The position numbers and the translations under genes were made by a program. This document shows positions 6,591-14,393 of a DNA stretch of 64,000 nt, piece by piece. Source of the stretch: Geovibrio ferrireducens (lineage in GTDB: Bacteria; Chrysiogenota; Deferribacteres; Deferribacterales; Geovibrionaceae). Position 1 is the stretch's first letter. Every line of letters starts with the position of its first letter. The notes beneath the pieces are model-generated. The model ran no database searches, was not told the origin of the DNA, and saw only the letters and a program-made list of their open reading frames with translations. The stretch spans positions 37,286 to 101,285 of the forward strand of contig NZ_JAJAPB010000009.1 in NCBI RefSeq assembly GCF_026226615.1, in the 5' to 3' direction.

Positions 6591-7160
6591 ATGAAACAGG
6601 ATGTAAAGTCCACAAGACGAACTCTTTTAAGGTTCACAGCAGCGGCAGGGATGTTTGCTGTGCTGGGCATGGCTCCGTCTGTTTATTCCGCAGAAGCTCC
6701 CTCTGTTGATGCTGCGAAAAAGTCAGAATGTAAATCCGGCGATTGCCCTGACGTTCAGCTTATGCCCGGCGGTCGGGCCACTTACGACAGCACAAACGAT
6801 ATACTTACCTTTATCGAGGATAATCTCACAATACATTTTGAAAAGCACAACAGCAAAGCAGCAAATCACCCGATAAAAACCGGCAAAGGGTTTTTCATAT
6901 TCTATGACGGACTGTCTTACAGTGCTATGCCGGACATGAATATTAGCGTGTTCAAAGATGGAAACAGAATTTTTGAAAAAGCAGGGGCCAACTTTATCGC
7001 TAAATCAACAGGTGAGCTTCCTGACAATCTCATACTCTCATTCGGAGATGTTTCTTTCGATTTCGGGAAATACATAGTAACCATGAAAAGAAAAGATTCA
7101 CAAACTACTGCTAAACAACTTTTCTTTAACAGTAACGATAATACTTTTATTAAAGAGTAA
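6591..7160 (+). CDS. Exported protein with Tat-like signal, unknown function
   Basis: 189 residues. The N-terminus has a twin-arginine motif (STRRTLLRF, about residues 7-15), then a hydrophobic stretch ending near SVYSAEA, so Tat export is likely. The mature part opens with SECKSGDCPD, a possible CxxxxC pair, then a beta-rich domain (DILTFIEDNLTIHF, GKGFFIFYDGLSY, NLILSFGDVSFDFGKYIV). I recognise no family. A clear AAAGGAG site precedes the ATG. Tat export suggests folding or a cofactor in the cytoplasm, and a ferredoxin-like ORF follows 18 bases downstream in the same frame. Confidence 0.75.
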   Translation: MKQDVKSTRRTLLRFTAAAGMFAVLGMAPSVYSAEAPSVDAAKKSECKSGDCPDVQLMPGGRATYDSTNDILTFIEDNLTIHFEKHNSKAANHPIKTGKGFFIFYDGLSYSAMPDMNISVFKDGNRIFEKAGANFIAKSTGELPDNLILSFGDVSFDFGKYIVTMKRKDSQTTAKQLFFNSNDNTFIKE

Positions 7161-7178
7161 AGGCGGTCTTATGGCAAA

Positions 7179-7271
7179 GTGAATAGCGCACCTAATGTTA
7201 TATTGTGCATTTGCTGCGAAGCATGTGAAGAAGTCTGCCCAACCAACGCAATCGGCGTTAACTGTGCTTAA
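7179..7271 (+). CDS. Very small ferredoxin-like ORF (30 residues) or ferredoxin remnant
   Basis: A GTG-started frame ends with CICCEACEEVCPTNAIGV, an exact CxxCxxCxxxCP [4Fe-4S] motif (the cysteines at positions 1, 4, 7 and 11 of that string) with one extra cysteine. It lies in the same frame as the Tat-type protein, separated by that gene's TAA. AGGCGG lies 12 bases before the GTG. A single-cluster protein this short would be unusual, so it may equally be the 3' fragment of a lost ferredoxin gene. Confidence 0.45.
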   Translation: MNSAPNVILCICCEACEEVCPTNAIGVNCA

Positions 7272-7430
7272 CTTATTTTATAAATGGCTCACTGTTGGCT
7301 TATAATCAGCAGTGAATCTTTGTATTCCCTGCCTTTCTAATAATTTTCCATCCCACGCACGATTGTTCTGGAAAGTTTATCCTTTAGATGTCATATTTAT
7401 TATTACACAATTTTTATCCGGGGATTAACC

Positions 7431-7802
7431 ATGTACAAAAAGAAACAGGAACGCCGCAGACACAAACGGTACAGTGGTGTGCCTCTCAAGCTTTATTTGA
7501 AGAAGGACGGGGAATATACCCTTGTGGAGCTTGTCGATGTCAGTATAGGCGGGTTTCTCTCCAACACTGGCATATCATTTGAAATATATGACGATTACGA
7601 AGCGAAAATACAGTTCCCCAATCACGGCGTGAAGGATGTTGTCCATGCTCACGCTGTCGTCTGGCGTATTGAGGCGAACAAGGACGAACTCAGCGCAAAG
7701 AAGCGCTTCGTTGCGTTCCAGTTCACCAAAATTTCCGATGTGGACAAGCATCTTATCAATGAATTTCTCAGGCACTATGAGGAGAATGTTCCGTATAAAT
7801 AA
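7431..7802 (+). CDS. PilZ-domain c-di-GMP-binding protein
   Basis: 123 residues, a single PilZ domain. The N-terminal arginine cluster (RRRHKRY, residues 9-15) and DVSIGGF (around residues 36-42) supply the RxxxR and D/NxSxxG c-di-GMP contacts. A beta barrel and a C-terminal helix follow. It probably transmits c-di-GMP levels to motility or surface functions by protein contact. Two GGDEF proteins are encoded in this window (13.5 and 19 kb). GGGGA precedes the ATG. The gap 7272-7430 holds only a weak TCACTG/CAGTGA hairpin. Confidence 0.92.
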   Translation: MYKKKQERRRHKRYSGVPLKLYLKKDGEYTLVELVDVSIGGFLSNTGISFEIYDDYEAKIQFPNHGVKDVVHAHAVVWRIEANKDELSAKKRFVAFQFTKISDVDKHLINEFLRHYEENVPYK

Positions 7803-7826
7803 AAGACAGAGACAGCCATTCCTGCC

Positions 7827-8648
7827 TCAGAATTCCGGTCTATTTATCCTGAAATCGTCCCTCTGAACGCCTCTGGGATATTTGTACTTCGCCTTGCCGA
7901 AAAGAAGTGCGTAGGGCGCTTCGTGCCCGGACGGAATCCCAAGAACATCCTTTATCTCCGGCATAAACTCAAACATAAATGCAAGAAACCCCAGCCAGAC
8001 AGTGCCCACCTTGAGGCTGTAGGCATAAAGTTCAAAATAGCTGAGTGCGATGTAGCAGTCTGCTGCGGGGGTTCCCTCCCCTTTGGGCGCGGAAGCCACT
8101 ATAAGGTGCGGTGCACCGCGGAAAATAATATCCCTCCCGCTTTTGTACCTCCGGAGAAGAGTTGCATAAAACCTGAATTCATCCGGCAGAGTGCCTTCCT
8201 CGACCCTCTTCTCAAGAAGAGCGTATGCCTTATCGACAAATTTTTCCATATCAGCGCGGTTGTCTATTATGGTGAAAGTGAGCTCCCGCCTGTTCTCTCC
8301 TGTGGGGCAGTTCGCCGTAACACAGAGCAGCGAGCGGATCGTCTCAAACTCCACATCATTCTTTTTGAAATGCCTTACGGAGCGTCTGTTGCGGATAAGT
8401 GCCTCTGTCTGCCTTGCTGTTGGCATATCAGAAGCGGGCATGCTGTCCTCCGGTTTTTTGCCGAGGATCGAAAGAGCAGCATCAGGACAGATAGCCAGAC
8501 AGTGCTGACACCGGATACAGACCTCCTCTTTCTCCTCCGCGATGAGGGGAAAACCTTCACCGTCCTTCTCTATAACCCCCACAGGACAGTCCTCCATGCA
8601 GAGTGAACACCTGCGGCATTTCTTGCGGTCTATAGTGAATTCGAGCAT
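7827..8648 (-). CDS. Ferredoxin-nitroreductase fusion protein
   Basis: 273 residues. Two [4Fe-4S] motifs lie at Cys11/14/17/21 and Cys44/47/50/54, followed by a nitroreductase-fold FMN domain (IRNRRSVRHFKKNDV, about residue 86 on; CPTGENRRELTFTII; AADCYIALSYFELYAYSLKVGTVWLGF). Such fusions are common in anaerobes and pass electrons from ferredoxin clusters to FMN; the substrate is unknown. It is divergent from the lipoprotein-flgF operon and its stop faces the PilZ gene. Confidence 0.93.
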   Translation of the reverse strand: MLEFTIDRKKCRRCSLCMEDCPVGVIEKDGEGFPLIAEEKEEVCIRCQHCLAICPDAALSILGKKPEDSMPASDMPTARQTEALIRNRRSVRHFKKNDVEFETIRSLLCVTANCPTGENRRELTFTIIDNRADMEKFVDKAYALLEKRVEEGTLPDEFRFYATLLRRYKSGRDIIFRGAPHLIVASAPKGEGTPAADCYIALSYFELYAYSLKVGTVWLGFLAFMFEFMPEIKDVLGIPSGHEAPYALLFGKAKYKYPRGVQRDDFRINRPEF

Positions 8649-8671
8649 AAATCACCTCATTAACAGGATAT

Positions 8672-8687
8672 TGGCATGTTTCTTGAT
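8672..8687 (+). promoter_or_regulatory. Sigma-54-like promoter for the lipoprotein-flgFGA operon
   Basis: TGGCAT (8672-8677), five bases, then TTGAT (8683-8687) fits the -24/-12 TGGCAC-N5-TTGCW pattern with exact spacing but a mismatch in each element. Predicted transcription would start about 12 bases on, just before the GGAGGA site of the 8712 ATG. This also argues against an upstream ATG at 8676 that lies inside the promoter. Confidence 0.55.
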
Positions 8688-8711
8688 TATAACTCAGTAA
8701 CGGAGGACAGG

Positions 8712-9566
8712 ATGAAGAAAATATTTCCCCTGCTGCTTGCACTCGCCTTATTTACCGGATGTTCGTCAAAACTGACAAACCCCGGCAAGCTGGCCTCAAG
8801 CATAGACGATACGCTGACAGAGGTCATAGAACTCACAACCCGTCTGGATTCAGGCGTTCTGTTTGTTCTTTTAAGCCTTGAGGCAAATTCGAACATATCC
8901 TCCCTTATTTTTGACAAAACAAAGGAAAAGGTCACGACATTCTACGCGCAGGCCTATGAAACTCTGCCCATAGGAAAGACATACTACATCCTCCCCGCCA
9001 GAATCACAAGGGAAGGAAAGACATATTACGATGAAGAAACCGGAAGGATGATGCGGAACTATTTTCAGCTTTCCAAACTGGGCAGAGTCACTGACAAGAT
9101 TCAGCAGGCGGACTACATAATCGTTTCCCGCATTAACGAAGGTGTACAGAGAAGCTATGACAAAAACTCCAGCACAGTTGTGCTGAGCATAATGACAAAA
9201 AGTGATATACCTGTTTTCTCCAGCGTGATCACCCTTGAAAGCAAAGCAGATATAAACTTCTGGTATTACCCGACAAAAAACGCCATCCCCTCCAGCACCC
9301 TTTCCATGAAGGCGATGGGACAGATGTTCGCAGTTGCTCTTCCAAGAGCCTACGGCATTCCCGTAACCAAGATGGAAAAGTTTGAAAAACGCATGGAGGA
9401 GCGCGCCGAAGCAAAAAAAGCGCAGAAAGAAGCGGATGCAGAGCAGCAGGAAATACGCGGACTTGAAGAAAAAAGAGACACCGCAAAAAAAGAAGCCCAG
9501 TGGCAGAAGGAATTTGATGAATACCTCAAAAGTCTTGATAACGATACATCCTCAGAGGGGGAATAG
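8712..9566 (+). CDS. Lipoprotein of unknown function, first gene of the flgFGA operon
   Basis: 284 residues from the ATG that follows GGAGGA. A lipoprotein signal peptide (hydrophobic core, lipobox FTGC, acylated cysteine at about residue 18) puts it in the cell envelope. The body includes a repeated TYYI/TYYD-containing beta region and YIIVSRINEG. The last 60 residues are a highly charged coiled coil rich in E, K, A and Q. I do not recognise the family. It ends 3 bases before flgF, so a flagellar or envelope role linked to rod or ring assembly is a reasonable inference. Confidence 0.8.
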   Translation: MKKIFPLLLALALFTGCSSKLTNPGKLASSIDDTLTEVIELTTRLDSGVLFVLLSLEANSNISSLIFDKTKEKVTTFYAQAYETLPIGKTYYILPARITREGKTYYDEETGRMMRNYFQLSKLGRVTDKIQQADYIIVSRINEGVQRSYDKNSSTVVLSIMTKSDIPVFSSVITLESKADINFWYYPTKNAIPSSTLSMKAMGQMFAVALPRAYGIPVTKMEKFEKRMEERAEAKKAQKEADAEQQEIRGLEEKRDTAKKEAQWQKEFDEYLKSLDNDTSSEGE

Positions 9567-9569
9567 CAC

Positions 9570-10334
9570 ATGCTGAACGGACTTTATGTCGCCACCAGCG
9601 GCCTTATGATGCAGAGCAGGCGGGTGGAGAACATCGCCAACAACTTAGCCAATGTAAATACCACGGGCTATAAAAAGGACGTGCCTGTATTCACGGAATA
9701 CTTCCCCACGGAAAAAGAGTTTCCCCAGAACTTCATACGCACAACAGACTACAACAAGGCTATGAACTCCACTGTGAAGATGTCTGAGAACAAGACAGAT
9801 TTCTCCATCGGCTACCTGCGGGAAACAGGCAACAAGCTTGACTTCGCCCTGACAAACCCGAACACCTTTTTCACTGTGGACACTCCGTACGGCATACGCT
9901 ACACCCGCGACGGTTCCTTCACCGTGAACGAAAACAATGAGCTCGTAACAGCGGAGGGCTACCCCGTGCTCTCCAATATAGATGATGACAACCCTCAGCC
10001 CATAGTGCTGCCTCAGAACTATACTGTGAGCGAAACAGGCACAATCCTTGTGGACGGCGCGGCTATGGATCAGCTTGGCATAGCCTATTTCGAGAGTACT
10101 GACAACCTCCAGAAAGTAGGTCATAACCTTTACGCCGCTGTGGACGCCATACCCACACAGGCGGAAAACCCCGGAGTTACAGCAGGGTACATAGAAGGGA
10201 GTAATGTCAACGCCGTGATGGAGATGGTACGGATGATCGATGCCATGCGCGGTTTTGAGACCTACCAGAAAGTAATACAGAGCATAGATTCAATAAACGG
10301 AACAGCAATCAACACCGTCGGCAAATCGGTGTAA
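9570..10334 (+). CDS. flgF: Flagellar basal-body rod protein FlgF
   Basis: 254 residues. The N-terminal rod signature SGLMMQSRRVENIANNLANVN, the central FALTNPNTFFTVDTPYG and YTRDGSF motifs, and the C-terminal SNVNAVMEMVRMIDAMRGFE are conserved in the FlgF/FlgG rod and hook family. The shorter of two tandem paralogues placed before flgG is FlgF, a proximal-rod component exported through the flagellar type III machinery. It lies 3 bases after the lipoprotein and 12 before flgG. Confidence 0.95.
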   Translation: MLNGLYVATSGLMMQSRRVENIANNLANVNTTGYKKDVPVFTEYFPTEKEFPQNFIRTTDYNKAMNSTVKMSENKTDFSIGYLRETGNKLDFALTNPNTFFTVDTPYGIRYTRDGSFTVNENNELVTAEGYPVLSNIDDDNPQPIVLPQNYTVSETGTILVDGAAMDQLGIAYFESTDNLQKVGHNLYAAVDAIPTQAENPGVTAGYIEGSNVNAVMEMVRMIDAMRGFETYQKVIQSIDSINGTAINTVGKSV

Positions 10335-10346
10335 GGAGCATATAAC

Positions 10347-11135
10347 ATGATGCGGACTCTCTGGACAGCCGCCACAGGCATGACTGCTCAGCAGACAAAT
10401 GTGGACACAATCGCCAACAACCTTTCAAACGTTAACAACGTGGGTTTCAAGAAATCCAGAGTGCTGTTTGACGACCTTATGTATCAGGAGGTCAGGCGCG
10501 CCGGAGCAATAACAGCAGCAGGGCTTGAACACCCCACGGGTATAGAAATAGGTCTTGGTACAAAAGTTACCGCCATACAGAAAATACACTCACAGGGTTC
10601 GTTCCAGTACACCGGGAACAACATGGATGTGGCTATAGAAGGGGACGGGTATTTTCAGATAGCCCTGCCCGACGGAAACATAGCCTACACCCGTTCCGGA
10701 GCCTTCCAGATAGACGGGAACGGCAACATCACCACCCCCAACGGCTATCTTCTGGAACCTGCGATTGTTGTACCTGAGGATTCCACAGAAATATCATTTG
10801 CGGAAGACGGTACAGTGAGCGTTGTTCTTCCGGGGGATGAAGAGCCGACTGAGATAGGAGCCATTGAGCTTGCCCGCTTCATAAACCCCTCCGGACTCCA
10901 TGCGATGGGAAAAAACCTTTACCTGGTAACAGGCTCCAGCGGTGATCCGCAGGTGGGCGTGCCCGGTGAGGACGGTTTCGGCGTTCTCGCTCAGAACATT
11001 CTGGAAATGAGCAACGTGAGCCTTGTGGAAGAGATGGTGGCGATGATCACCGGACAGAGGGCATATGAAATAAACTCAAAAGCGGTTCAGACCGGAGATG
11101 ATATGCTCCAGGTAGTCAACAACCTTAAACGTTAG
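10347..11135 (+). CDS. flgG: Flagellar basal-body distal rod protein FlgG
   Basis: 262 residues, the usual FlgG length. It starts MMRTLWTAATGMTAQQTNVD with TIANNLSNVNNVGFKKSR, continues with AIEGDGYFQIALPDG and YTRSGAFQ, and ends with SNVSLVEEMVAMITGQRAYEINSKAVQ, all diagnostic of FlgG. It builds the distal rod that crosses the P and L rings. The ATG is 12 bases after flgF with an AAGGAG site. Confidence 0.98.
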   Translation: MMRTLWTAATGMTAQQTNVDTIANNLSNVNNVGFKKSRVLFDDLMYQEVRRAGAITAAGLEHPTGIEIGLGTKVTAIQKIHSQGSFQYTGNNMDVAIEGDGYFQIALPDGNIAYTRSGAFQIDGNGNITTPNGYLLEPAIVVPEDSTEISFAEDGTVSVVLPGDEEPTEIGAIELARFINPSGLHAMGKNLYLVTGSSGDPQVGVPGEDGFGVLAQNILEMSNVSLVEEMVAMITGQRAYEINSKAVQTGDDMLQVVNNLKR

Positions 11136-11150
11136 TAAGCGGAGTATGAT

Positions 11151-12017
11151 ATGAAAATCAGGAAAATTGTGACTCTCACCCTCTTAGCAGTATTTATGGC
11201 GGCGGCATCTTTTTCCGCTCATGCGGCGAATGTTATCACCATAGAGAAGGAATGTGTAACTGTTGAGGATGTGTTTCCGAACATAGGGATAAAGGATCAG
11301 GTTTTCTGCGGCCTTGACTACGGTGAAACAAGGAAGCTCAGCACACAGCTTGCCACTCATATCATAAACAAATACAACATCAAAGCCGCTCCCGGCGAGG
11401 CCTACTTTAACCGTAAAGGGAAAAAGATAGAGCAGCCGGAGATTGAGGCGAAGATATACGAAAAACTCTCGCAGATATATCCCCATGCGGATCTTCAGAT
11501 AGATAAAATCCGCATACAGAGTGATATTTACACTGCTGAGAACGGGAAATTCAGCGTAGACATCTCAAACCCCAGAATAGGCGGAATGTACGGCAGGCTG
11601 AACAACGGATTCAAAGAAATCGGCTTCACTGTGTATGTGAAGGGTTACATGGAAGTATTTGTCACCACAGACAGAATCAGGAAAGGGGACAACGTGGCAA
11701 ACTATGTGAAAACGGAGAAGGTGGAGCTTTCAAGACTGAGAGGCGAACCGGTGGCAAGTGTTGAAGGGCTGATCGCCACACGCAATATAGGCGCAGGTGT
11801 TCCCCTCACAGGCGAATTTGTCTCCGAACAGCCCGATCTGCCCGAAGGCGCAGCAGTCAGACTTGTGTACAAGGGGAGCGGCATCCATCTGGAAGCCAGA
11901 GGAATACTTCAGGAAAACGCCTTTTCCGGCAATATAATAAAAGTTAAAAATGCTGATTCCGGCAAAATAGTCACTGCAAAATATCAGGGCGGCAGAACGG
12001 CTGTGGTAAATTTCTGA
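11151..12017 (+). CDS. flgA: Flagellar P-ring assembly chaperone FlgA
   Basis: 288 residues with a cleavable Sec signal peptide (about residues 1-25, ending SAHA). The C-terminal SAF domain (DRIRKGDNVANYV, GEPVASVEGLIATRNIGAGVPL) and IIKVKNADSGKIVTAKY are standard for FlgA, the periplasmic chaperone for FlgI polymerisation into the P ring. It ends the operon 15 bases after flgG. Its client flgI is encoded at 57-58 kb on the opposite strand. Confidence 0.93.
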   Translation: MKIRKIVTLTLLAVFMAAASFSAHAANVITIEKECVTVEDVFPNIGIKDQVFCGLDYGETRKLSTQLATHIINKYNIKAAPGEAYFNRKGKKIEQPEIEAKIYEKLSQIYPHADLQIDKIRIQSDIYTAENGKFSVDISNPRIGGMYGRLNNGFKEIGFTVYVKGYMEVFVTTDRIRKGDNVANYVKTEKVELSRLRGEPVASVEGLIATRNIGAGVPLTGEFVSEQPDLPEGAAVRLVYKGSGIHLEARGILQENAFSGNIIKVKNADSGKIVTAKYQGGRTAVVNF

Positions 12018-12053
12018 CCTGATAACATCAAACCGAACATCGTGTCTTTACAT

Positions 12054-12172
12054 CCAAAATTTGCCATCCTTGGAAATTTTGGACACACGCTCGCGGGCGG
12101 TTGAACCGCCCTTCGCTCCGCACGGCGAACTCCCATCCTTGGGAGTTCAAGGCTTAATGTACACGCTCGCGG
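12054..12172. repeat. Modular repeat: three consecutive palindromes joined by conserved linkers
   Basis: Three hairpins follow in order: CCAAAATTT/AAATTTTGG (12054-12082), GGGCGGTT/AACCGCCC (12095-12111) and GAACTCCCA/TGGGAGTTC (12127-12148). They are joined by linkers related to ACACGCTCGCGG and TTCGCTCCGCACGGC. The first linker recurs at 12160-12172. The same order of hairpins and linkers occurs at 40020-40114 with different stem sequences that still pair. A dispersed structured repeat is certain; whether it acts as DNA or RNA is unknown. Confidence 0.8.
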
Positions 12173-12200
12173 TAAACTCCCATACGGGGGATTTAGTTTT

Positions 12201-12244
12201 AACAACAGTTTCCCCTTTTATTAAAGGGAAACTGAGGGGGATTT
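12201..12244 (-). repeat. Dispersed 44-bp palindromic repeat (copy 1)
   Basis: Read on the minus strand it begins AAATCCCCCTCAGTTTCCC and has a GTTTCCC/GGGAAAC stem. It matches the element at 63941-63983 in order and sequence, so it is a dispersed short repeat. A partial end (GGGGGATTTA) lies just beside it at 12186-12195. Confidence 0.75.
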
Positions 12245-12613
12245 ATTGATAAGCATCTCAATACTTGGGGTTATCATTGAAAGCAGCGTCATAATGAACC
12301 CCGAAGCTTGAACCAATCTCCAGACTACAGCAGAGAACAGGGGAACCGGACAGAAATATCGTTCCCCTCCTTAGTTTGCTAATAATAAAACTTTTCTGAT
12401 TTCACTTGAATTTTATCTATCTCCGCCACATCTTTTAAACAGCACATATCAGAACCTGAAAACACAAAGATTAGGATTTTGGATTTTTGGTGCATGGGAC
12501 AAAAACATCAAAAATATCATAAAGCCTGATTTCACCAGACCTTATGAATGCAGATTTTCAGAGGATGAATAAATATTTCTCCTGAACGCTGCTGACGAAG
12601 CCGATAGGTATGG
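12245..12613. other. Non-coding stretch with one hairpin
   Basis: No supported gene. The only structure is AGGGGAAC (12339-12346) pairing with GTTCCCCT (12361-12368), an 8-bp stem with no T tract. The rest is AT-rich spacer leading into the promoter of the next gene. Confidence 0.5.
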
Positions 12614-12630
12614 TATAATAATACTGGAGG
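12611..12630 (+). promoter_or_regulatory. Extended -10 promoter and ribosome site of the 12639 gene
   Basis: TGGTATAAT (12611-12619) is a perfect extended -10 element, followed by GGAGG (12626-12630) 8 bases before the ATG. No strong -35 box is seen, as is usual for extended -10 promoters. The resulting leader would be very short. Confidence 0.5.
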
Positions 12631-12638
12631 GTGCGATT

Positions 12639-13013
12639 ATGAAACGCTTGGAAATTGCCCTGCAGGAGCAGGAAAAGTTAAAGGTTGAAGCAGTAATCGG
12701 CAAGCTCGCCGTGCATATAGAAGAACGCAGCGAATCTATGCGCATAGTAGGCATTACTGAGAACCCTTATGTAGTGGAAAACGGCGGGGTGAAGCTCATC
12801 GCCGAAAAGCTTGACTTCCTTTTTGATGACACGCTCTCCTTCGACTGGTTTGTGGAAAATGTTCACGAAGGTTACGAAATAGGTCTCAGCCGTGAAAAGG
12901 ATGAGTTTCTTAATCTGGATGATCTTTTTGACATTGAATACATAGAAGACACAGAGGAAAATGAGGTGGACATACCAGGTTACGTGGTGATGGCCGCCGC
13001 AATATCAAGATAA
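12639..13013 (+). CDS. Hypothetical acidic protein
   Basis: 124 residues, soluble, not recognised. The N-terminal third is a charged helix (LEIALQEQEKLKVEAVIGKLA); the C-terminal part is strongly acidic (DLFDIEYIEDTEENEVD). A GGAGG site before the ATG and a strong terminator after the stop support it as a real single-gene unit. The reading frame stays open for about 22 codons upstream of the ATG, but no start codon with a ribosome site is found there. Confidence 0.65.
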   Translation: MKRLEIALQEQEKLKVEAVIGKLAVHIEERSESMRIVGITENPYVVENGGVKLIAEKLDFLFDDTLSFDWFVENVHEGYEIGLSREKDEFLNLDDLFDIEYIEDTEENEVDIPGYVVMAAAISR

Positions 13014-13021
13014 CACATTAG

Positions 13022-13049
13022 CCCCGCTTGAAAAAGGCGGGGTTTCTTT
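13022..13049 (+). terminator. Rho-independent terminator
   Basis: CCCCGC (13022-13027) and GCGGGG (13037-13042) form a GC stem followed by TTTCTTTTTTT. It ends the 12639 gene and separates it from the convergent response-regulator operon. Confidence 0.9.
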
Positions 13050-13052
13050 TTT

Positions 13053-13946
13053 TCAGACTCCGGCGCTTTTCCTTTTCTTTTTCTCAGCGTACATAACTTC
13101 GTCCGCCATGTTCAGCAGCGCTTCCAGCCCTGAGCATCTGTCATCGCAGAAAGCCCAGCCTATGCTGGCTGCAAGGATATAAGAGCGTATCTCGGAGGCG
13201 TTGAGTCTGCTCATCCGCTCCTGGAGCCGTTCTTTTACCACCGGGGCATCCTCGGTTGCTTCCAGAACCACCGCCGCCGCGAATTCGTCCCCGCCGAGGC
13301 GCGCTGTAACGTCTGATTCCCTGAAAGATTTGCGCATAATATCTGCCATATCCATCAGAGCCTTATCGCCCTCGGAGTGTCCGAGGCTGTCGTTTATGTG
13401 CTTCATACCGTCAAGGTCTATGAAATATATGGTGAATACGCCTGTTCCGCGTCTGCTTATTTTAAGCAGTTCGTCAGCTTTAATCATGAAGCCGCGTCTG
13501 TTGTTCAGTCCGGTGAGCTCATCCTTGAAAGACATTTTATGGAGGTGCAGAACTGTTTTCTGGCGCTCAATGGCATAATTTATAGCCCGAACAAGCTGCT
13601 TTTCGTCAAACTGTCCCTTGACTATGTAGTCCTGCGCGCCCTCACGGACGGCAGAAAGGGCAATGGTTTCATCATCGTTTCCGGTGAGAACCACAATCGG
13701 GGTTTTAGGTGTGGCTTCGCGGGCTTTTAGAAAGCTTTCCAGCCCGAAACTGTCCGGCAGGGCAAGATCAAGGAGAATCACATCAAAATGAACAGCGTTC
13801 ATGGCATCAAGGGCAGCAGAAAGCCTGTCCGCCTTTTTACAGCGGAAATCAAACTGGGCACTGTCGTGAAGCATTATCTCAATAAGGCGGGCATCGCCCG
13901 GATTATCCTCCACTATCAGAACATTCAAATGCATCTCTTTGTTCAT
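13053..13946 (-). CDS. Response regulator with GGDEF diguanylate cyclase domain
   Basis: 297 residues. A receiver domain (about residues 6-125) has the acidic pocket VEDN, phospho-acceptor aspartate in VILLDLALP, and the conserved threonine and lysine (VLTGN, IVKGQ). A GGDEF domain follows, with IYFIDLDGMKHIND and an intact RLGGDEF. RESD five residues before GGDEF is a product-inhibition I-site. It should make c-di-GMP under control of phosphorylation. It is third in a kinase-regulator-regulator operon, 3 bases after the upstream regulator. Confidence 0.95.
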   Translation of the reverse strand: MNKEMHLNVLIVEDNPGDARLIEIMLHDSAQFDFRCKKADRLSAALDAMNAVHFDVILLDLALPDSFGLESFLKAREATPKTPIVVLTGNDDETIALSAVREGAQDYIVKGQFDEKQLVRAINYAIERQKTVLHLHKMSFKDELTGLNNRRGFMIKADELLKISRRGTGVFTIYFIDLDGMKHINDSLGHSEGDKALMDMADIMRKSFRESDVTARLGGDEFAAAVVLEATEDAPVVKERLQERMSRLNASEIRSYILAASIGWAFCDDRCSGLEALLNMADEVMYAEKKKRKSAGV

Positions 13947-13949
13947 AAA

Positions 13950-14393
13950 TCACCCTTCCGGCAGGAACGCGAGCCTCAGCCAGAACTGTTCTATTGTTTT
14001 GACAACATTCTCAAACTCGTCCAGATCGACCGGTTTTTTTATATACGAGTTGGCATGCAGTCCGTATGCTGTCTGTACATCCGTATCGGATGAGGAGGTA
14101 GAAAGCACTATAACCGGAATACGTTTCACACTTTCGTTCTGCTTCACTTCCGCCAGAACCTCCCTGCCGTCTTTGCGGGGCAGGTTCAGATCAAGGAGGA
14201 TAAGGTCAGGCCGGGGCGAGCTGAAAAATTCGTCCTGCCTGTAGAGAAAACGCAGGGCATCCACCCCGTCTTTAACCACATTTATGTTGCAGGGGGTTTC
14301 TATCTCCCTGAAAGCCTCTTTCAGAAGGCGCGCGTCGCCCGCATTGTCTTCGACAAGGAGCACTTCAAACGGAACATTCTTTTCTCTGCCCAT
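13950..14393 (-). CDS. Single-domain response regulator (Rcp1-like)
   Basis: 147 residues, receiver domain only. It shows VEDNAGDARLLKEAF, phospho-acceptor aspartate in LILLDLNLPRKDGREVLAEVK, VLSTSSSD and YIKKPVDLDEF, the form typical of the Rcp1 group that partners phytochrome-type histidine kinases. Its start codon shares one base with the kinase stop (TAATG), implying coupling. It has no output domain, so it probably relays phosphate or acts by binding. Confidence 0.95.
   Translation of the reverse strand: MGREKNVPFEVLLVEDNAGDARLLKEAFREIETPCNINVVKDGVDALRFLYRQDEFFSSPRPDLILLDLNLPRKDGREVLAEVKQNESVKRIPVIVLSTSSSDTDVQTAYGLHANSYIKKPVDLDEFENVVKTIEQFWLRLAFLPEG

Noticed and set aside
7158..7160. 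Stop-codon readthrough joining the Tat-type protein to the ferredoxin motif
   Set aside because: The stop is TAA, not TGA or TAG, so selenocysteine or pyrrolysine insertion is not possible, and no slippery site or stimulator is seen. A separate ORF or remnant is simpler.
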